From Bolinopsis microptera (lineage: Eukaryota; Ctenophora; Tentaculata; Lobata; Bolinopsidae): 64,000 nt of DNA. The position numbers and the translations under genes are program-made. A model generated the notes under the pieces. The model saw nothing but the letters and a program-made list of their open reading frames with translations. It did no database searches and was not told the DNA's origin. Positions 24,061 to 48,127 of this stretch are shown piece by piece. The stretch lies in the NCBI RefSeq assembly GCF_026151205.1, contig NC_087082.1, positions 13,177,865 to 13,241,864 of the forward strand, given 5' to 3'. Numbering within the stretch: position 1 is the stretch's first letter; each line of letters starts with the position of its first letter.

Positions 24061-25840
24061 TCAATAATGGCTTGACACACGCTGTATAACTCTTTTTGCG
24101 CGGTATACAATGTGTAGCAAACAATAGCAGGATCAAAAGCTTAAAGCCTATTCTATCTTTTTGTCGTCATGTTTTGTTTGCAGAAATTATGTTTGACAAA
24201 AGAATGTCAGGTCTATTTATAACTTTTATTGCCGCACCGCGCGGCCGGCGTGCACACAAGAGTCAAGCAACGTGTATATATAATATATATAGTATTATCT
24301 AATATAATAGTATTATCTAGCTTGCTAGTTTATTGTTCGATTCTCTCACGTGCACGGATGGCAAGAAATGAAAAGAGCGCTGCGCAGACTTGAGACTGAA
24401 TGGCGTGCCAGGCAAACTTAAAGATTAGCAAATAATGCGCCGTCCAATAATAGTAAACCTATATTTTCACGTGCCCATATCACGAGGTTTACTGCAGGTT
24501 CAATAATGATCTTTAGGCTTAGCTATATCATATATCCGACCTCATATCACCTCATATCCGACTTCACATCACGTTTGGACAAAAGGCATGTTTAACACAA
24601 AGAACTGCAGTAATTGCAGTTTGAGAAATACGCCAAACTAATTTAGGTTTCATTAATGAACAAGTGACATGGCACCCTACTGTTAGTGTTACTACTACAC
24701 ACTACAGGCTACAGGTGTGTACTGTGTAACAGAGATAACCAAAGTAACTCGACACGACTTGACTATAGTTATTTGTGATAATTATACCCGTTAATTTAGT
24801 TTAAGTTATTTTGGAGCAGTTCGGACTTCGGAGGTTATAAAATAAAACATAGGACACACTCGGTAAGATTCTGTGGATAGTATTGGACTAACGAGCTTAA
24901 AACTATTAACAATAATAAGTCAAACACTTTTTAAAGTTTAAGCAAAATATAAATATAACTTAACATTTAACACAGGTTAAATATGGGACATTGTACAATA
25001 TTACTGTTTATTTATGATGCAGTTAATAGTTAAATTAAACTCATTAAGTTTTCAGGTCATTTATAAAACCTGACACTAACTCACTGAGGGTTTAGAAGAT
25101 TTCTCGCTATATAATTCTAAATAAGAAAACATTACCAATACTCTTATCTTGACTATCTAAATCAAACGCATTTTTGGTTTTCAAGACTGGGGGAACAGTC
25201 AAGGTATGAAATGTGACAATTTTTAGGGGGCGATTTAGTTAGCGCCCTTAGCGAGATGCAGTAACACCACTGTGGTACTAATTGCAATATTTCACATTAA
25301 AACAAACTTGTATTAACTGCTTACTTAATAAAACCCACAAAAACCTTGCTGAATAATCCTGCAATATGTAACAGGGGTACTATCAAATTAACTAATTAAC
25401 TAATTAATTAAGTATGTAGTATGTACTGGTAAAATAATAACCTAGCACAAATCATAGCCTCCTCGTTTTGTAGCCTTGCAAATATAAAAGGTTTGAGCGA
25501 ACAAAGTACACAATGGCAACACATATAGCCCAACACACGTTTATAATAATACAAGTTGATAATATCGTTTTGTCTGCGAGAGGAAAGTAAGAGTGACCCC
25601 AGAATTAACGTATAGTCATGGTCTACACGCAGGATGGGGATCACAACAGAGTGCCCACTGCTCACTTATTCTGGACCCTGAAAGTTCGTGAATATTCTGG
25701 GCCACTCTAAATAAATTCAACTTCGTTACTCAAATTAGACTGGCTATCGACAGGTTAACAAATATTAAGCATATAAAATATGCTAAATATGCGGCATACA
25801 TACGGGGGAATACAAAGACACATTTATATTGTAATAGTAC
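24061..25840. other. No gene recognised
   Basis: AT-rich sequence without supportable exons or terminal-repeat elements; the open stretches are short and featureless. Confidence 0.5.
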
Positions 25841-26155
25841 GGATGGTTACTAGTTACTATAGTTACTATAGTTACTAGTTACTATATTTACTATAGTTAC
25901 TAGTTACTATAGTTACTATAGTTACTAGTTACTATAATTACTAGTTACTATAGTTACTAGTTACTATAGTTACTAGTTACTATAGTTACTAGTTACTATG
26001 GTTACTAGTTACTATGGTTACTAGTTACTTGTTACTATAGTTACTTGTTACTATAGTTACTAGTTACTATAGTTACTATAGTTACTATAGTTACTATAGT
26101 TACTATAGTTACTATAGTTACTATAGTTACTATAGTTACTAGTTACTATAGTTTC
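25841..26155. repeat. GTTACTATA/GTTACTA tandem repeat
   Basis: About 300 bp of reiterated AGTTACTATAGTTACTAGTT with variable unit length (7-16 bp). The unit is itself near-palindromic (ACTATAGT, ACTAGT), so the array can pair extensively with itself. It lies ~230 bp beyond the stop codon of the downstream CDP-DAG synthase gene. Confidence 0.9.
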
Positions 26156-26384
26156 TATTTGCTAAACTTAAACTGAGAGCAAAAACCGGGCACGTGACAG
26201 AAATTCTTCTCTTAACACGGCTTAAAACAACTACACACGTGACACAAACTGAAGTTTAAACGTGTCTCAAATTTAATTTAGATAAAGTTGCTAAGGCGTC
26301 AGTAGAGTCTACTTCTTGTAACCATGACAACACCACGGTTAAAGGAGGCCTCTTGTGGCGAGCAAGTCTCCGAGTGTCTTGTGG

Positions 26385-38143
<11,759 letters not shown>

Positions 38144-39170
38144 ATAAAGGAGCTACACACGTTTTTGTTGAAAACCAAAGCTAATCTCTCTATTCTTACT
38201 GGGTAGCAGGGCTATTCATGGACATAACATAGTTCAGTTACTTATTACAATTTAAAATATGATTGGTGCATTATTATATACATTGATGGGCATAAACAAT
38301 CCATATAATGTGTATCATCAATCAGGGTAAAATGTATTATAGTAGGCCCCATCCAGTATTATAGATGTATGGACTTACTACAGGGGTCAAAATATTCTCA
38401 AATGGATAAAAGTACCTGAATTATCCAATAATATACAATTTGTTGAGATATAAAGATTGCTATTGTTCAATGAAACAAGAAATTTAATTTTTAGCACATT
38501 TTACAGAAACAAAAAATGTATAACAATTCACCAAAAGGGCAGACAACTACCTGCAAGCATTTTAACACACAAAAACAGATGTTTGGATGCGTTGGGAGTT
38601 CGGATTTTGGGATCAACTATGGAAGATTACCCAATTTTTTGTCAAAGTAAAGCCAAAATTAAAAAGTTGTAAATTGAGCCTCACCATGATTGGTCATTGT
38701 TCATTCACAACGGAGACATTAAAGAATCACAATTTTGTAGAGTCAAAATTCGAATAATCAACTCAAAATCATTAAGGAAAACAAAATAGTACATCATTCC
38801 GCAGACTACGTATGGCATGATCATGATGGTAAACGCATCACGGCAATGGCATCTTGGCTGCAATGAGTTACGACTAGCGTTGATTGACATGCTGGTATAT
38901 CCATACAACCATGTGACCGCTTCTGAACCCAGTTAACACTTAACACTTAACAGTCAGCACTAATTGCATCCAAGATACCACGCATGTGATCAATTGTTTT
39001 ATAAATATTCCACGGACTGGGCTGGGCTTTTTACTGCCCCAAATGGAAAATTTATGAGATTTGGATCAGTCAAAAAATTGACAGACATCAGTCCAGTTAG
39101 CATCAGAATGCTAGGTGTAGAAGTTAGAGCTGCATTAGTTTTACAAAAATCGTAGTTTTATACTGGTGGT
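38144..39170. other. 5' flank of CDP-DAG synthase and LINE 5' flank
   Basis: No gene recognised. The synthase promoter should lie in the first few hundred bases (read on the minus strand), but no clear TATA or initiator stands out. Towards 39 kb the sequence may be decayed 5' LINE sequence; in-frame readthrough into the ORF1 below starts after a stop near 39155. Confidence 0.35.
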
Positions 39171-39242
39171 CTCAAATTTGGGCTGGACCCCAAAAAATCA
39201 TTTGGGCAGTGGCTCCCCGGAAAACAGTATTTTGCTCCGGTA

Positions 39243-39821
39243 GTGGGGGATATAAATCCTACAGTTTCATGTGGATACAGGAATGTTCTCTTGATGTGTG
39301 GTATAAATGATATCAGGAAACCTGAGATCAAAAATACCGCTGATATAAAGAACAATGTTTTTACACCATTTGTTCAGAAAGTAGAAATGATCCAAGCGCT
39401 TAACCCCAAAGCGAATATATTTGTGTGTCCGCTGCTGCCAACCAAACTCGTTGAGCTAAATCGGAAAGTTGTACATTATAATGGATTAATTTTTAAGGAG
39501 CTGCTTCATTCCAACTTTGGTGTGACTTTGGTACCTGGTTTTGACATGTTCTGTGATGAGGCTGGGCTCCTAAGCCAGCAATTCTCTAGGAACATTGGAC
39601 GAAACCAGAGACCGGACTATTTACACCTCAATTGGAGTGGTACAGCAAAACTGGGGGTTCTTATACGTGATACAATACTTTTAAGGATGAATGGAGGGAC
39701 TGATAGAAGGAAGAAGAGATCGGATAAAGTTGACAGTCGCTTATACTCCCAGACGATGGGTGGTTCCTCTCCTGCTGCTGCTGCGACTCAACAAGGGGAA
39801 GGTTACGTACCGTACCCATGA
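39243..39821 (+). CDS. LINE ORF1: SGNH/GDSL hydrolase-like (esterase) domain, N-terminus missing
   Basis: 192 residues. LLMCGINDIR matches SGNH block III (GxND) and RPDYLHLNWSGTAKLG carries the DxxH block V, so the C-terminal part of an SGNH hydrolase fold is clear. The block I Ser motif (GDS) should lie upstream and is not visible in frame, so the 5' part is lost or frameshifted. Esterase-type ORF1 proteins are known in CR1/L2-group LINEs. The reading frame ends in Pro/Ala/Ser-rich sequence; its TGA overlaps the ORF2 ATG. Confidence 0.75.
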   Translation: MGDINPTVSCGYRNVLLMCGINDIRKPEIKNTADIKNNVFTPFVQKVEMIQALNPKANIFVCPLLPTKLVELNRKVVHYNGLIFKELLHSNFGVTLVPGFDMFCDEAGLLSQQFSRNIGRNQRPDYLHLNWSGTAKLGVLIRDTILLRMNGGTDRRKKRSDKVDSRLYSQTMGGSSPAAAATQQGEGYVPYP

Positions 39822-42800
39822 ATAAATTAACCAAAGAGGTATGCCCTGTCTGTACAAAATTCATTTCCATTGGCCAATTCATTGCTGAATGTTGTAGGTG
39901 TGACTGTGCTATGCACCATAAATGCTATACTAAATCCAGTACAAACAAAATATATGAAGATTTTTACTGCCCTAACTGTGTACACTTAGCAAGTACTCGT
40001 TACAATCCGTTTATATATGAAGATACTGACTCTGAAAATAATAGTACTGACATTGATGAAACACTTGTAAACATCAACCGATTACTCAATAACTGTAACC
40101 CATATAGTGTTAAAGAATTTAATAAAACATTTTGCAACCAAATGAACGAGTACTCATCATTATTATTTCAAAATATCGATGGTAATAAATCTAACTTTGA
40201 TACTCTGGCAATAGAACTACAGAGATATATGAAATTTTCGATCATTGCTTTAGTAGAAACAAATGAAGGCCCCGAATTAAGTGACCTTTACCAACTGACT
40301 GGATACAATAGTTTCTACCAAAACACTTTGCAAGATAAAAGAAAAGGCACTGGAGTCGCTCTTTATGTATGTGATACCCTCAGTGCTACAGTAAATGGCA
40401 ATTTGTCCCATATATCTGAAAACCTAGAAACTCTATTTGTTACGATAAGCAGCAAGAATACTCCGGTCACTGTTGGTGTAGTTTATCGCCCTCCAAGTGG
40501 TGATGTAAATGTTGCATTATTAGAACTCTCAGCAATTCTCGATAATTTGCCGAAATGCAGTTACCTGGCAGGTGATTTCAACATTGATCTACATAATAAG
40601 GATAATGCGATTGTAAAACGTTATGAGGAAGTCCTGTTCAGTAGAGGATTTTTCCCCCTAATATCTCTGCCAACTCATGAGAAGCCAGGTTGTAAAGCAT
40701 CATGTATTGACAATATTATAACTAACGATGTAGAGAGTATAATAGCCTCAGGCACACTTACTGATCGTATATCCCACCACTCACCAGTCTTTCAAATATT
40801 TGAAAAGAGTATGGGATCCACTAAGAGTAACCTAAAATATAAACAGTATTACGACTACTGTAAGTCTAATGTTACCTCTTTTGTAAAGGACTTGGAACAT
40901 GAATTAGAGAATAAAGTAATTGACAACTTCACAGTATTTCATGATGTTTTCAAAAGTAGTATCGATAAAACGTGTAAGTTGGCAACCCCTAAGTCTTCCA
41001 AAAGAACTACACAAAATAACCCATGGATCACACCTGGTCTTATAGCCAAAATCAACCATCAGCACCAACTCTATGACAATTGGGCTAAAGTTAGAAAGAA
41101 AAAATGTAAACTTGGTGAAACTGATTATAAAGGTGGAACATGTCAATGCTTGAAATGTTGTGAAAAACGTTCTAGATACAAAACTTATAAGGATTATAGA
41201 AGGATGGTTAAAAAAGATCGCAAAGATGTTCAAACTAAGTGTTTTATGGGAAAATTTGCAGACACAAACGGTAATAGTAAGAAGACATGGGAACTGATTA
41301 ATCAAATACGAGGCAAACAGAAACGGCAAATAAAACCACTGTTTACTATAAACAATGAGAAGATAACCAATCGTAGAGTAATAGCCAATGAATTTAATAA
41401 GTATTTTGTTTCTCTAGCGTCTAATTTAAACGGGGCATATAATGAAATTGGAGAACTAACTATTAACAATCTTCCTAGTTTTTATGACTACCTGCCTAGA
41501 GCAAACACGTCCAGTATTTTCATGAATGACTGTACAGCTGACGAGGTTAGAATGATTATATCTGAACTGAAGAATGGGAAGTCATCCGACATCCCAATAC
41601 ATGTAGTTAAAGAATCGTCTAAAGTGATCTGTCCTATACTATCTTTATTATACAGTGAATGCATGAGGAATGGAGTATTCCCAGATGATTTAAAGACTGG
41701 GAGAATCAGTCCGATCTACAAGAAGGATAATGAGGAATTGCTGGAAAACTATAGGCCAGTATCAACCTTAGCTGTTTTTGGTAAGATATTTGAAAAAATT
41801 ATTTACAACAGACTGTATAGCTTCTTTCAGTCCCAGAAAATGATTTACGAGAACCAGGATACAAGGATACAAGGATACAAGGATACAAAAGTGATAATTA
41901 TTTTATTGAATTCACAATAGTTATAATTCTGAAATAATTTAAGGTTACACAATTCTAGTTATTTACAAATGTGTAGGGATAAAATAGAAATGTTTTATAA
42001 TACTATTTTTGAGGTCCTATAGCATTATGCATTGGCCAGTATTTGAGTGGAAATCTGGGCTCTTATAGTAGGCTGTAAAATTTTCGTTCACAGAGAGAAT
42101 TGAATGGATTGCTCTTGCTGTGGCAGTAAATTTTGTAGGGTCTAGTGTTTTATCGGATAGCAAACCGGCTAGGTCAGTAATATTTTTGGGATGGAAGTTA
42201 AATTTTTCTCTAACTGAGGAGTAGAGTAAACAGTCAGTTAGAACATGAATTTCGTCCTCAATAGGCTTAAGCCCCTTGCTGAAAAAGCAAAAAGTGCACC
42301 ATCGATGTTCTCTTGGTACTAGGGGGGTTTCGTAACGGCCCCTCTCAATGTAAAGATTGTGGCAGCTAATACGAAACCTTGTTAAGCTTTTCCGAGCATC
42401 GGGGATCTTAACCACTCCTAAGTATGTTTCTGGTTCAAAATCATGTTTAATTTGATTGTAGAATTCTAATTTAGGTGAGGATGCCTTGGCAGATTTCCAG
42501 GTATCCACAAATTCTTCCCTCATGTTGTGACTGATTTGGGTAGAGAGCTTGGATTTTGAAGAGGATGAGTGGGGGAAGTTATATTTGGTGAGAAGATTAG
42601 TGATGTTGGTGTACCAAGGAAGGCCCAGCATAATCTGCTCGTGAAATGCAGCGGAGAGGAGTTCATTTTCAGTGCTTTCAAGACGACTATAGAAATCTAT
42701 TGCAAGTTTGCAGGCTTCAAAGAAGAGGGGGTGGCGCCCACTTTCGCCCCAGCAGCCTATATTTGATGCTTTTGAATGGACAGACAAGGACCACTTGATA

Positions 42801-44530
42801 AACCTAAGGTGGAATCTTTCATAGTGGTCTTGTGAGATGTACCTGAGAGTATGCTGGGGGTTGGCTTTGCTATCTGTTTTGGAGAGGTATCTCATGGTTT
42901 TTGAGTGAGGACATAAGATTTGGCAGCCATAGAGCAGTATCGGTTTTATTAGAGAGTCAAATAGAATGTTTAGGGAACGGTGAGAGAGGGCATCTTTGAC
43001 GATATTGCCTTTGAGGCCATAGAGAGCACGGAGAGCCTTGGCCCTCAGTTCAGTATTTGCTGCTGTAAAAGATCCATTTCTGTGGAATATAATGCCAAGA
43101 TAGCAGTATTTTTCGGTGTGTTGGATGGGCTGGCCTCCCAAAATGAATGTTTCATAGGATTGTTTTCTTTTAGGAGGGCAGAATATGAGAACCAGTACGG
43201 ATTTAGAAAAAATCACTCCACAAGCCATGCCCTCAACTCCTCAGTGAATTACATAGAATCCTGTCTTAGCAAAAAACTGCATGTACTTGGAATATTTATT
43301 GATCTATCTAAAGCGTTTGACACGATCTCACATGAAAAACTACTTAATAAACTAGACAACTATGGAATACGTGGAAACGCCAATAGACTCATCGCTAGTT
43401 ATCTCTCTAACAGATATCAATATGTCTCTGTACTGGGCGAAGAGTCTGACAAGCTGCCTGTTCTCTTTGGAGTTCCCCAAGGCTCTTGTCTCGGACCCTT
43501 GCTATTTATAATATATGTTAACGACTTATTTAGAACAATTGATCTGGGCAAGTTCATACTATTTGCAGATGACACAAACATATTCGTAGTAGATGAATGT
43601 AGAAAAAAACTGTATGAAAGAGCAAACGAAATTCTTCGTTTGTTACACCAGTACATGAAATGCAACCTATTACATATAAATATAAAGAAATGCTGCTACA
43701 TTCACTTCAATCCGTCACGTACAGCTACTGATAATGAGGCAGATAACGAATCAGAATATATACTAACTCTGAATAATACGGTAATAAAGCGAGTTAAAGA
43801 GACCAAGTTTTTAGGTGTTATTATTGACGAAAAGCTAAAATGGGATGTTCAAATAAGAGCCCTCAACTCGAAACTTAGGTGTGAGATCGGAAGATTCAGT
43901 AGAATACGACACGTTATCCCAAAAAAACACCATAAAGAATTGTACCACACCCTATTTGAGTCACACCTAAGATTTGGAATATCGGTATGGGGTGGGTCGA
44001 GTAACAATATGCTTCAACCTATCTTCATCACTCAGAAAAAATGTATCAGAATACTATTTGGTGACCTTGAAGCATATCTAGATAAATTTAGAACATGTGC
44101 CAGAACACGTTGTATAGATGAACAAATCCTAGGAAGGGAATTCTTTGAAAAAGAGCATACAAAGCCGTGGCCGTTGTTTAACAAGAACGGCCTTCTTACC
44201 GTCCACAACCTCTACAAATACACATGTCTATTTGAACTGTTCAAAATTGTCAGATTAGAATCTCCAATCTCACTCCTATCTTTACTCCACAGATCACCAT
44301 CACAAAGACGTTCAGACCAGTTCATCACCCCGAACCCATCCTCCTCTTTCATTTATCAATCAACAAAAATGTGGAACGACTGTCGAAAAATTGACAGTTT
44401 GATAAGCTTTACTAAGTCAATGAACTTAGTTAAAGTAACACTAAAAAGTGAGCTACTCAAGATACAGTCCAGGTACGAAGAATTAGAATGGACAGAATTA
44501 AACTTCGATAAGAATGAGCTTGTATTTTAA
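39818..44530 (+). CDS. LINE ORF2: PHD finger, AP-endonuclease, reverse transcriptase (interrupted)
   Basis: Two in-frame halves, 39818-41857 (680 codons) and 43196-44530 (444 codons plus TAA), split by an inserted element between copies of GAGAACCAG. N-terminal Cys/His cluster CPVCTKF...CCRCDCAMHHKC...FYCPNCV is a PHD-like zinc finger (residues ~7-52). The endonuclease follows (QNIDGN, VETNEG, YRPPSG, YLAGDFNIDL, CIDNIITND, ISHHSPV). The RT has GRISPIYKKDN and ENYRPVS before the break, then FIDLSKAFDTISHEKL, GVPQGSCLGPLLF and ILFADDTN (catalytic FADD). The arrangement is that of CR1/Jockey-group non-LTR retrotransposons. No stop or frameshift is seen in either half, so it was probably competent shortly before being hit. 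A CATTTT-type repeat near 44606-44640 might be part of its 3' end. Confidence 0.88.
41858..43186 (-). mobile_element. 5'-truncated LINE inserted antisense into the LINE above
   Basis: 1329 bp on the minus strand flanked by a perfect 9-bp target duplication GAGAACCAG (41849-41857 and 43187-43195). It encodes the C-terminal third of a LINE ORF2 (from about 43180 to the stop at 42017): thumb/connection region GILLYGC-like motif KPILLYGCQILCPHSK, and a C-terminal zinc-binding pattern CTFCFF...HVLTDCLL. The 3' end has an AT-rich UTR and a tail of four 8-bp repeats (GATACAAG on the plus strand, 41858-41889). It belongs to a different lineage from its host element. The frame is open, so the insertion looks recent. 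Confidence 0.9.
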
Positions 44531-45740
44531 AACAGAGTCCTTTGACTTTATTATTTCGAAATTAAAGAATCGTTTGGCCATAACTCATTTCGTTCGCATT
44601 ATAAATTCACATTCACTTTCATTTTCATTTTCACTATCACACACAGTACAGGGTCATACCTCAATACCAAATTATTATAGGGCACAAGAACAAATTTGTT
44701 TACAATTATCAAAATTTGTTGAGCCCAGCAGCTTACTTCCTTTCCTCTCTTCCCCCGTCGTCTGGAGTGTGTGATTTTTGTTGATATCCGAGCTCTTATT
44801 TTTATCTTTTGGTTAACTTTCTGTGATTGGACTCGGTATTTTCGTCCCGGCCGAGTGGGACGATGCTTGCTCGCCAGTTAAGCTATACTGTAGATAACAC
44901 TAATTTCTACAAACCACAAAATATTAAATATAAAATGTGTCCAGTATGGCGCAAATGCATAATTTAATAATTTCTCGACGCCATCGTCGGGGTGAGAGTT
45001 ATCTGAACCAACTGCATGCCCCTACGATTGCGTCACCACTGGTGAGCAAGCATGTGTTTGTTGTTTAGTTGTGTTGAAAGGGAACATTACTTGATTAATT
45101 CATCCATTCGGATTTTAATAACGATGAGCTATGATATACCGTTCATCTTAGATTATTGGATCAATCTTATTATATGATTAGATTTTTAAACGAACTTGGC
45201 ACACAAAAGATTATAATGCGGAGGTTGGCTGGCTCTTCTATAATAAATACGACACTTCAATTTACAGAATGCTTGCTAGAGATAAGACAAAATATTATCA
45301 GACTATACATGCAGCATGAGTAACTGGTGGATAAGCCTTCGGTAAAAACGGATCCGGAAAAGTCAATGCGGCACTCGGGTCCTTGGTATTGTCGTCGGTA
45401 TATTGTCCATTATCTACGTTCTGCTTTTGTAGTTTAAACAATAGTGAGTTCTAAATATACAGCTTTAAACCGATTAAGTATGAATGAATGAAATACCTGA
45501 CAATCCGCACTCTTATAATCCAAAAGCATGAGTAACTCGTAGTGATGTATGATTTCTAGAAACTTTAAATTAAATTTGGCGCTCACAGGTCCTCATGAAT
45601 AAGTGATCGCCGCATAAGGTTCTGTAAATGCGCAGGGCACCTTCAAGCTTAAATTATTCACCTTACTGAGGCAGTCAACCAACGCGCGGCTTTATTTTTA
45701 TGATATGATATGTTTTGATTGTTATTAATAAATACCAAAA
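44531..45740. other. No gene recognised
   Basis: LINE 3' flank and unannotated AT-rich sequence. No exon with recognisable homology. Confidence 0.5.
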
Positions 45741-45782
45741 TTTAAATTTGTTTTCCTAAAAAAAAAATTTGTTTTCCTATTG
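45741..45782 (-). repeat. AGGAAAACAAATTT double motif (inverted copy)
   Basis: Two copies of AAATTTGTTTTCCT separated by an A-run. The reverse complement of the whole ~40-bp arrangement occurs at 55464-55505, 9.7 kb away; a variant (AGTGAAACAAATTT) occurs doubled at 47464 and 49216. Confidence 0.7.
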
Positions 45783-46651
45783 TTTGAATTGTTGAATGGA
45801 AATTTGGGTATTCCACTTATCATGGACTGGTTATATGAACATGATGATAAGACATGTTTATGTTCAAGTTTTGTAAATAACATGACTGAAATTAAAATTG
45901 TCTGAATGAGAGCTACCCCAGTCTTGAAATTCAGGCTGGCATGTATCTGGTGAAAAAAAAAACTTTCTGATCTCATTCAGTTCACCATTTATCAACTGTT
46001 CTAGGTTCATTTGTGATGGTTGTACCAATGACTCATGGTCTAACAGTCGGAGAAAATTCAGTGATACAATGTTTCCAATGATTGTATAGTAGGAACATTC
46101 AGTATTTTAACAAATCCCAGTCCATGTGCTTCGGTGCCACACATTCGAAACGAGATTCAAGAGTCTAGATGCTAAGGTACAGCAGTAATTATTAAGTTGA
46201 AGCTGTTAAATCCTCTAGTCTCACCAATCATTGACAAAGTATAAATGAATAAATAATAAAAAACAAACGACAAGAGCAAAAAGGGTTTAAAATATTAAAT
46301 TACAATGTTAATATTAATTAAATCAAAATTAATCGTTTAAAAAGCAAACGATAATAAAATAGATTACAGTAGAGTCCAGCTATAATATATAATGAACAAA
46401 AAAAATTCAAAATTCAAACTGTTTGAATTCAGTTTGTTAACCTAAACATTTCTTTTAAAAGAAAATTTAATTTTTAAGTTTGGTTAATTTAATAGCTGCG
46501 CGCATAATTTTAATTATTTCCAATTCCAGTTGCAGTACAAGAATGATTTTTTAAGTGCTTATAATAAACATTTTGGGCGTATGAGCCCAACATTTCATTT
46601 TCAATTTTTGCACATTTGTATCAATTTTATTACTGTTTCGTATAATATAAT

Positions 46652-46728
46652 TTACTGGGCCGCGCTCAGCCTGTCATTCCGCCTAATCTCTATGTTTACC
46701 AACATTAAAGCCTGGGGTTCTCAGGTAA
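46652..46728 (+). mobile_element. 77-bp miniature TIR element, copy B
   Basis: TTACTGGGCC...CTCAGGTAA with 8-bp direct repeats AATATAAT at 46644-46651 and 46729-46736. The flanks are AT-simple, so this duplication alone would be weak, but the coordinates agree exactly with the other copies. Confidence 0.85.
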
Positions 46729-46746
46729 AATATAATATAATATAAG

Positions 46747-47000
46747 TTTTTGATTGACGATAACAACCCATTGACATGGTTTCTATGCATATGCAAAACA
46801 AAGCAACGATCTGCGATGCAGAGCAAAAATAATAATAAATAAAATAAAAATTAAGATAGTTCTTGGAGGACTTCGCCGCTTCGACGCGCCGCGCGAACTA
46901 GCATTCTTGCTTCGCATCGAAGCAACGATCGCGTCGACGATCGTTGCTCTGCTTCGCAGAGCAACGATCTCGACGGATTGACATCGTCAATCAAGATAGT
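46747..47000. mobile_element. Candidate MITE with GC-rich hairpins
   Basis: TTGATTGACGAT at about 46751 and ATCGTCAATCAA at about 46985 are inverted ends. Inside are two consecutive perfect hairpins: AGCAACGATCG/CGATCGTTGCT (46919-46948) and GATCGTTGCTCTGC/GCAGAGCAACGATC with a TTC loop (46938-46970). No ORF. Confidence 0.5.
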
Positions 47001-47280
47001 TCTTGATACATGTTTCGTATCCAAATATTAGAGAATATCGGCGGCGCGCGCTTCGCACGCGAAAAGTGGCATGCAACGTATGTCAAGATAGTTCAATGAA
47101 ACGAAAATAGTTATCCATTATCATTCCTCAAATCAACCATCGATTCAAAAATGAATAAATTCATTTGCAGACATTTTTATAAATTTTATCCAATTATAAA
47201 AATTTATTGTATCACGTGGTGACCCCCACTGTCGCTTCACTATGCTGCATTATAGTCGCTTCACTACCCTTGTAGAGTTT

Positions 47281-47335
47281 TAACGATACAGGGGGAGCCG
47301 CGCACTCGCGCGCGGCGGGTCATACAACGTATGGC
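47281..47335 (-). repeat. CATACGTTGTATGACCCGCC module (inverted copy)
   Basis: ACAGGGGGAGCCGCGCAC followed by GCGGGTCATACAACGTATG. Same module, other orientation, occurs at 56778-56826, 57379-57412 and (part) 23275-23312. Confidence 0.7.
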
Positions 47336-47358
47336 AAGAAATTTACATTTGTCTAAAC

Positions 47359-47448
47359 TTTACCTGAGGACCCCAGGCTTTAATGTTGGTAAACAACATT
47401 AACCGAATGGAGATTAGGCGAAATGACAGGCTGAGCGCGGCCCAGTAA
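47359..47448 (-). mobile_element. Miniature TIR element, copy C (90 bp, inverted)
   Basis: TTTACCTGAGGACC...GCCCAGTAA with perfect 8-bp direct repeats GTCTAAAC at 47351-47358 and 47449-47456. It carries a ~13-bp internal insertion relative to copies A and B. Confidence 0.88.
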
Positions 47449-48127
47449 GTCTAAACTATATAATAGTGAAACAAATTTTTAGTGAAACAAATTTAAAATT
47501 ATACAAAACAAAAAGTTAAATATAATCATAATTAATGTTCATTGTTCATATTTTGCGCGGCTCAGTTTGCGGGACTTCCATTGTATAAGTACCCAGGAAA
47601 CCTAACCGTTAGGGGCCTAACTTCGTAAGTAAAAAAGATAGCGACTTCCGGTTTTTTGCAAAATGTTCGTCTTGTAAAAATAACGTTACCTCCCCAGGAG
47701 GAAAATTGGGGCTTCTCATTTTAAAAAGTTATTACAGAAAAACTGTTTTTGATGCTGCGCGCAACAAGCTAGAAAAATAACTTTGCAAAATAAACCCGTT
47801 GTTATGCGTGTGACGTCATCATGCATGACCATATTTGGAAATGCGCGTGAAGATAAGAGTACGTATTTTGCCGATCGCCTGCAGCACTTATTACGAAGTA
47901 GTTTCCAAAACTGTTATAGTCTTTTCTGTCCATTTTGTTGCTTTGGGATAATCAAGTGGATCACTGGATCCCATTAATTTTAATTGAAGTGAACACTGTT
48001 TTGAACAAAATTGAAAGCGTCTTTCGATTAAACAAATGTACAATGATTTCACATCTGAATGAGTAACTATCCAGCTGCTCAGTAGTTCTTATCTTATGTG
48101 CTGAAAGTTCATACTACACTCGATGAA

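Noticed and set aside
40904-41329. 141-codon minus-strand frame within the LINE
   Set aside because: Antisense shadow of ORF2.
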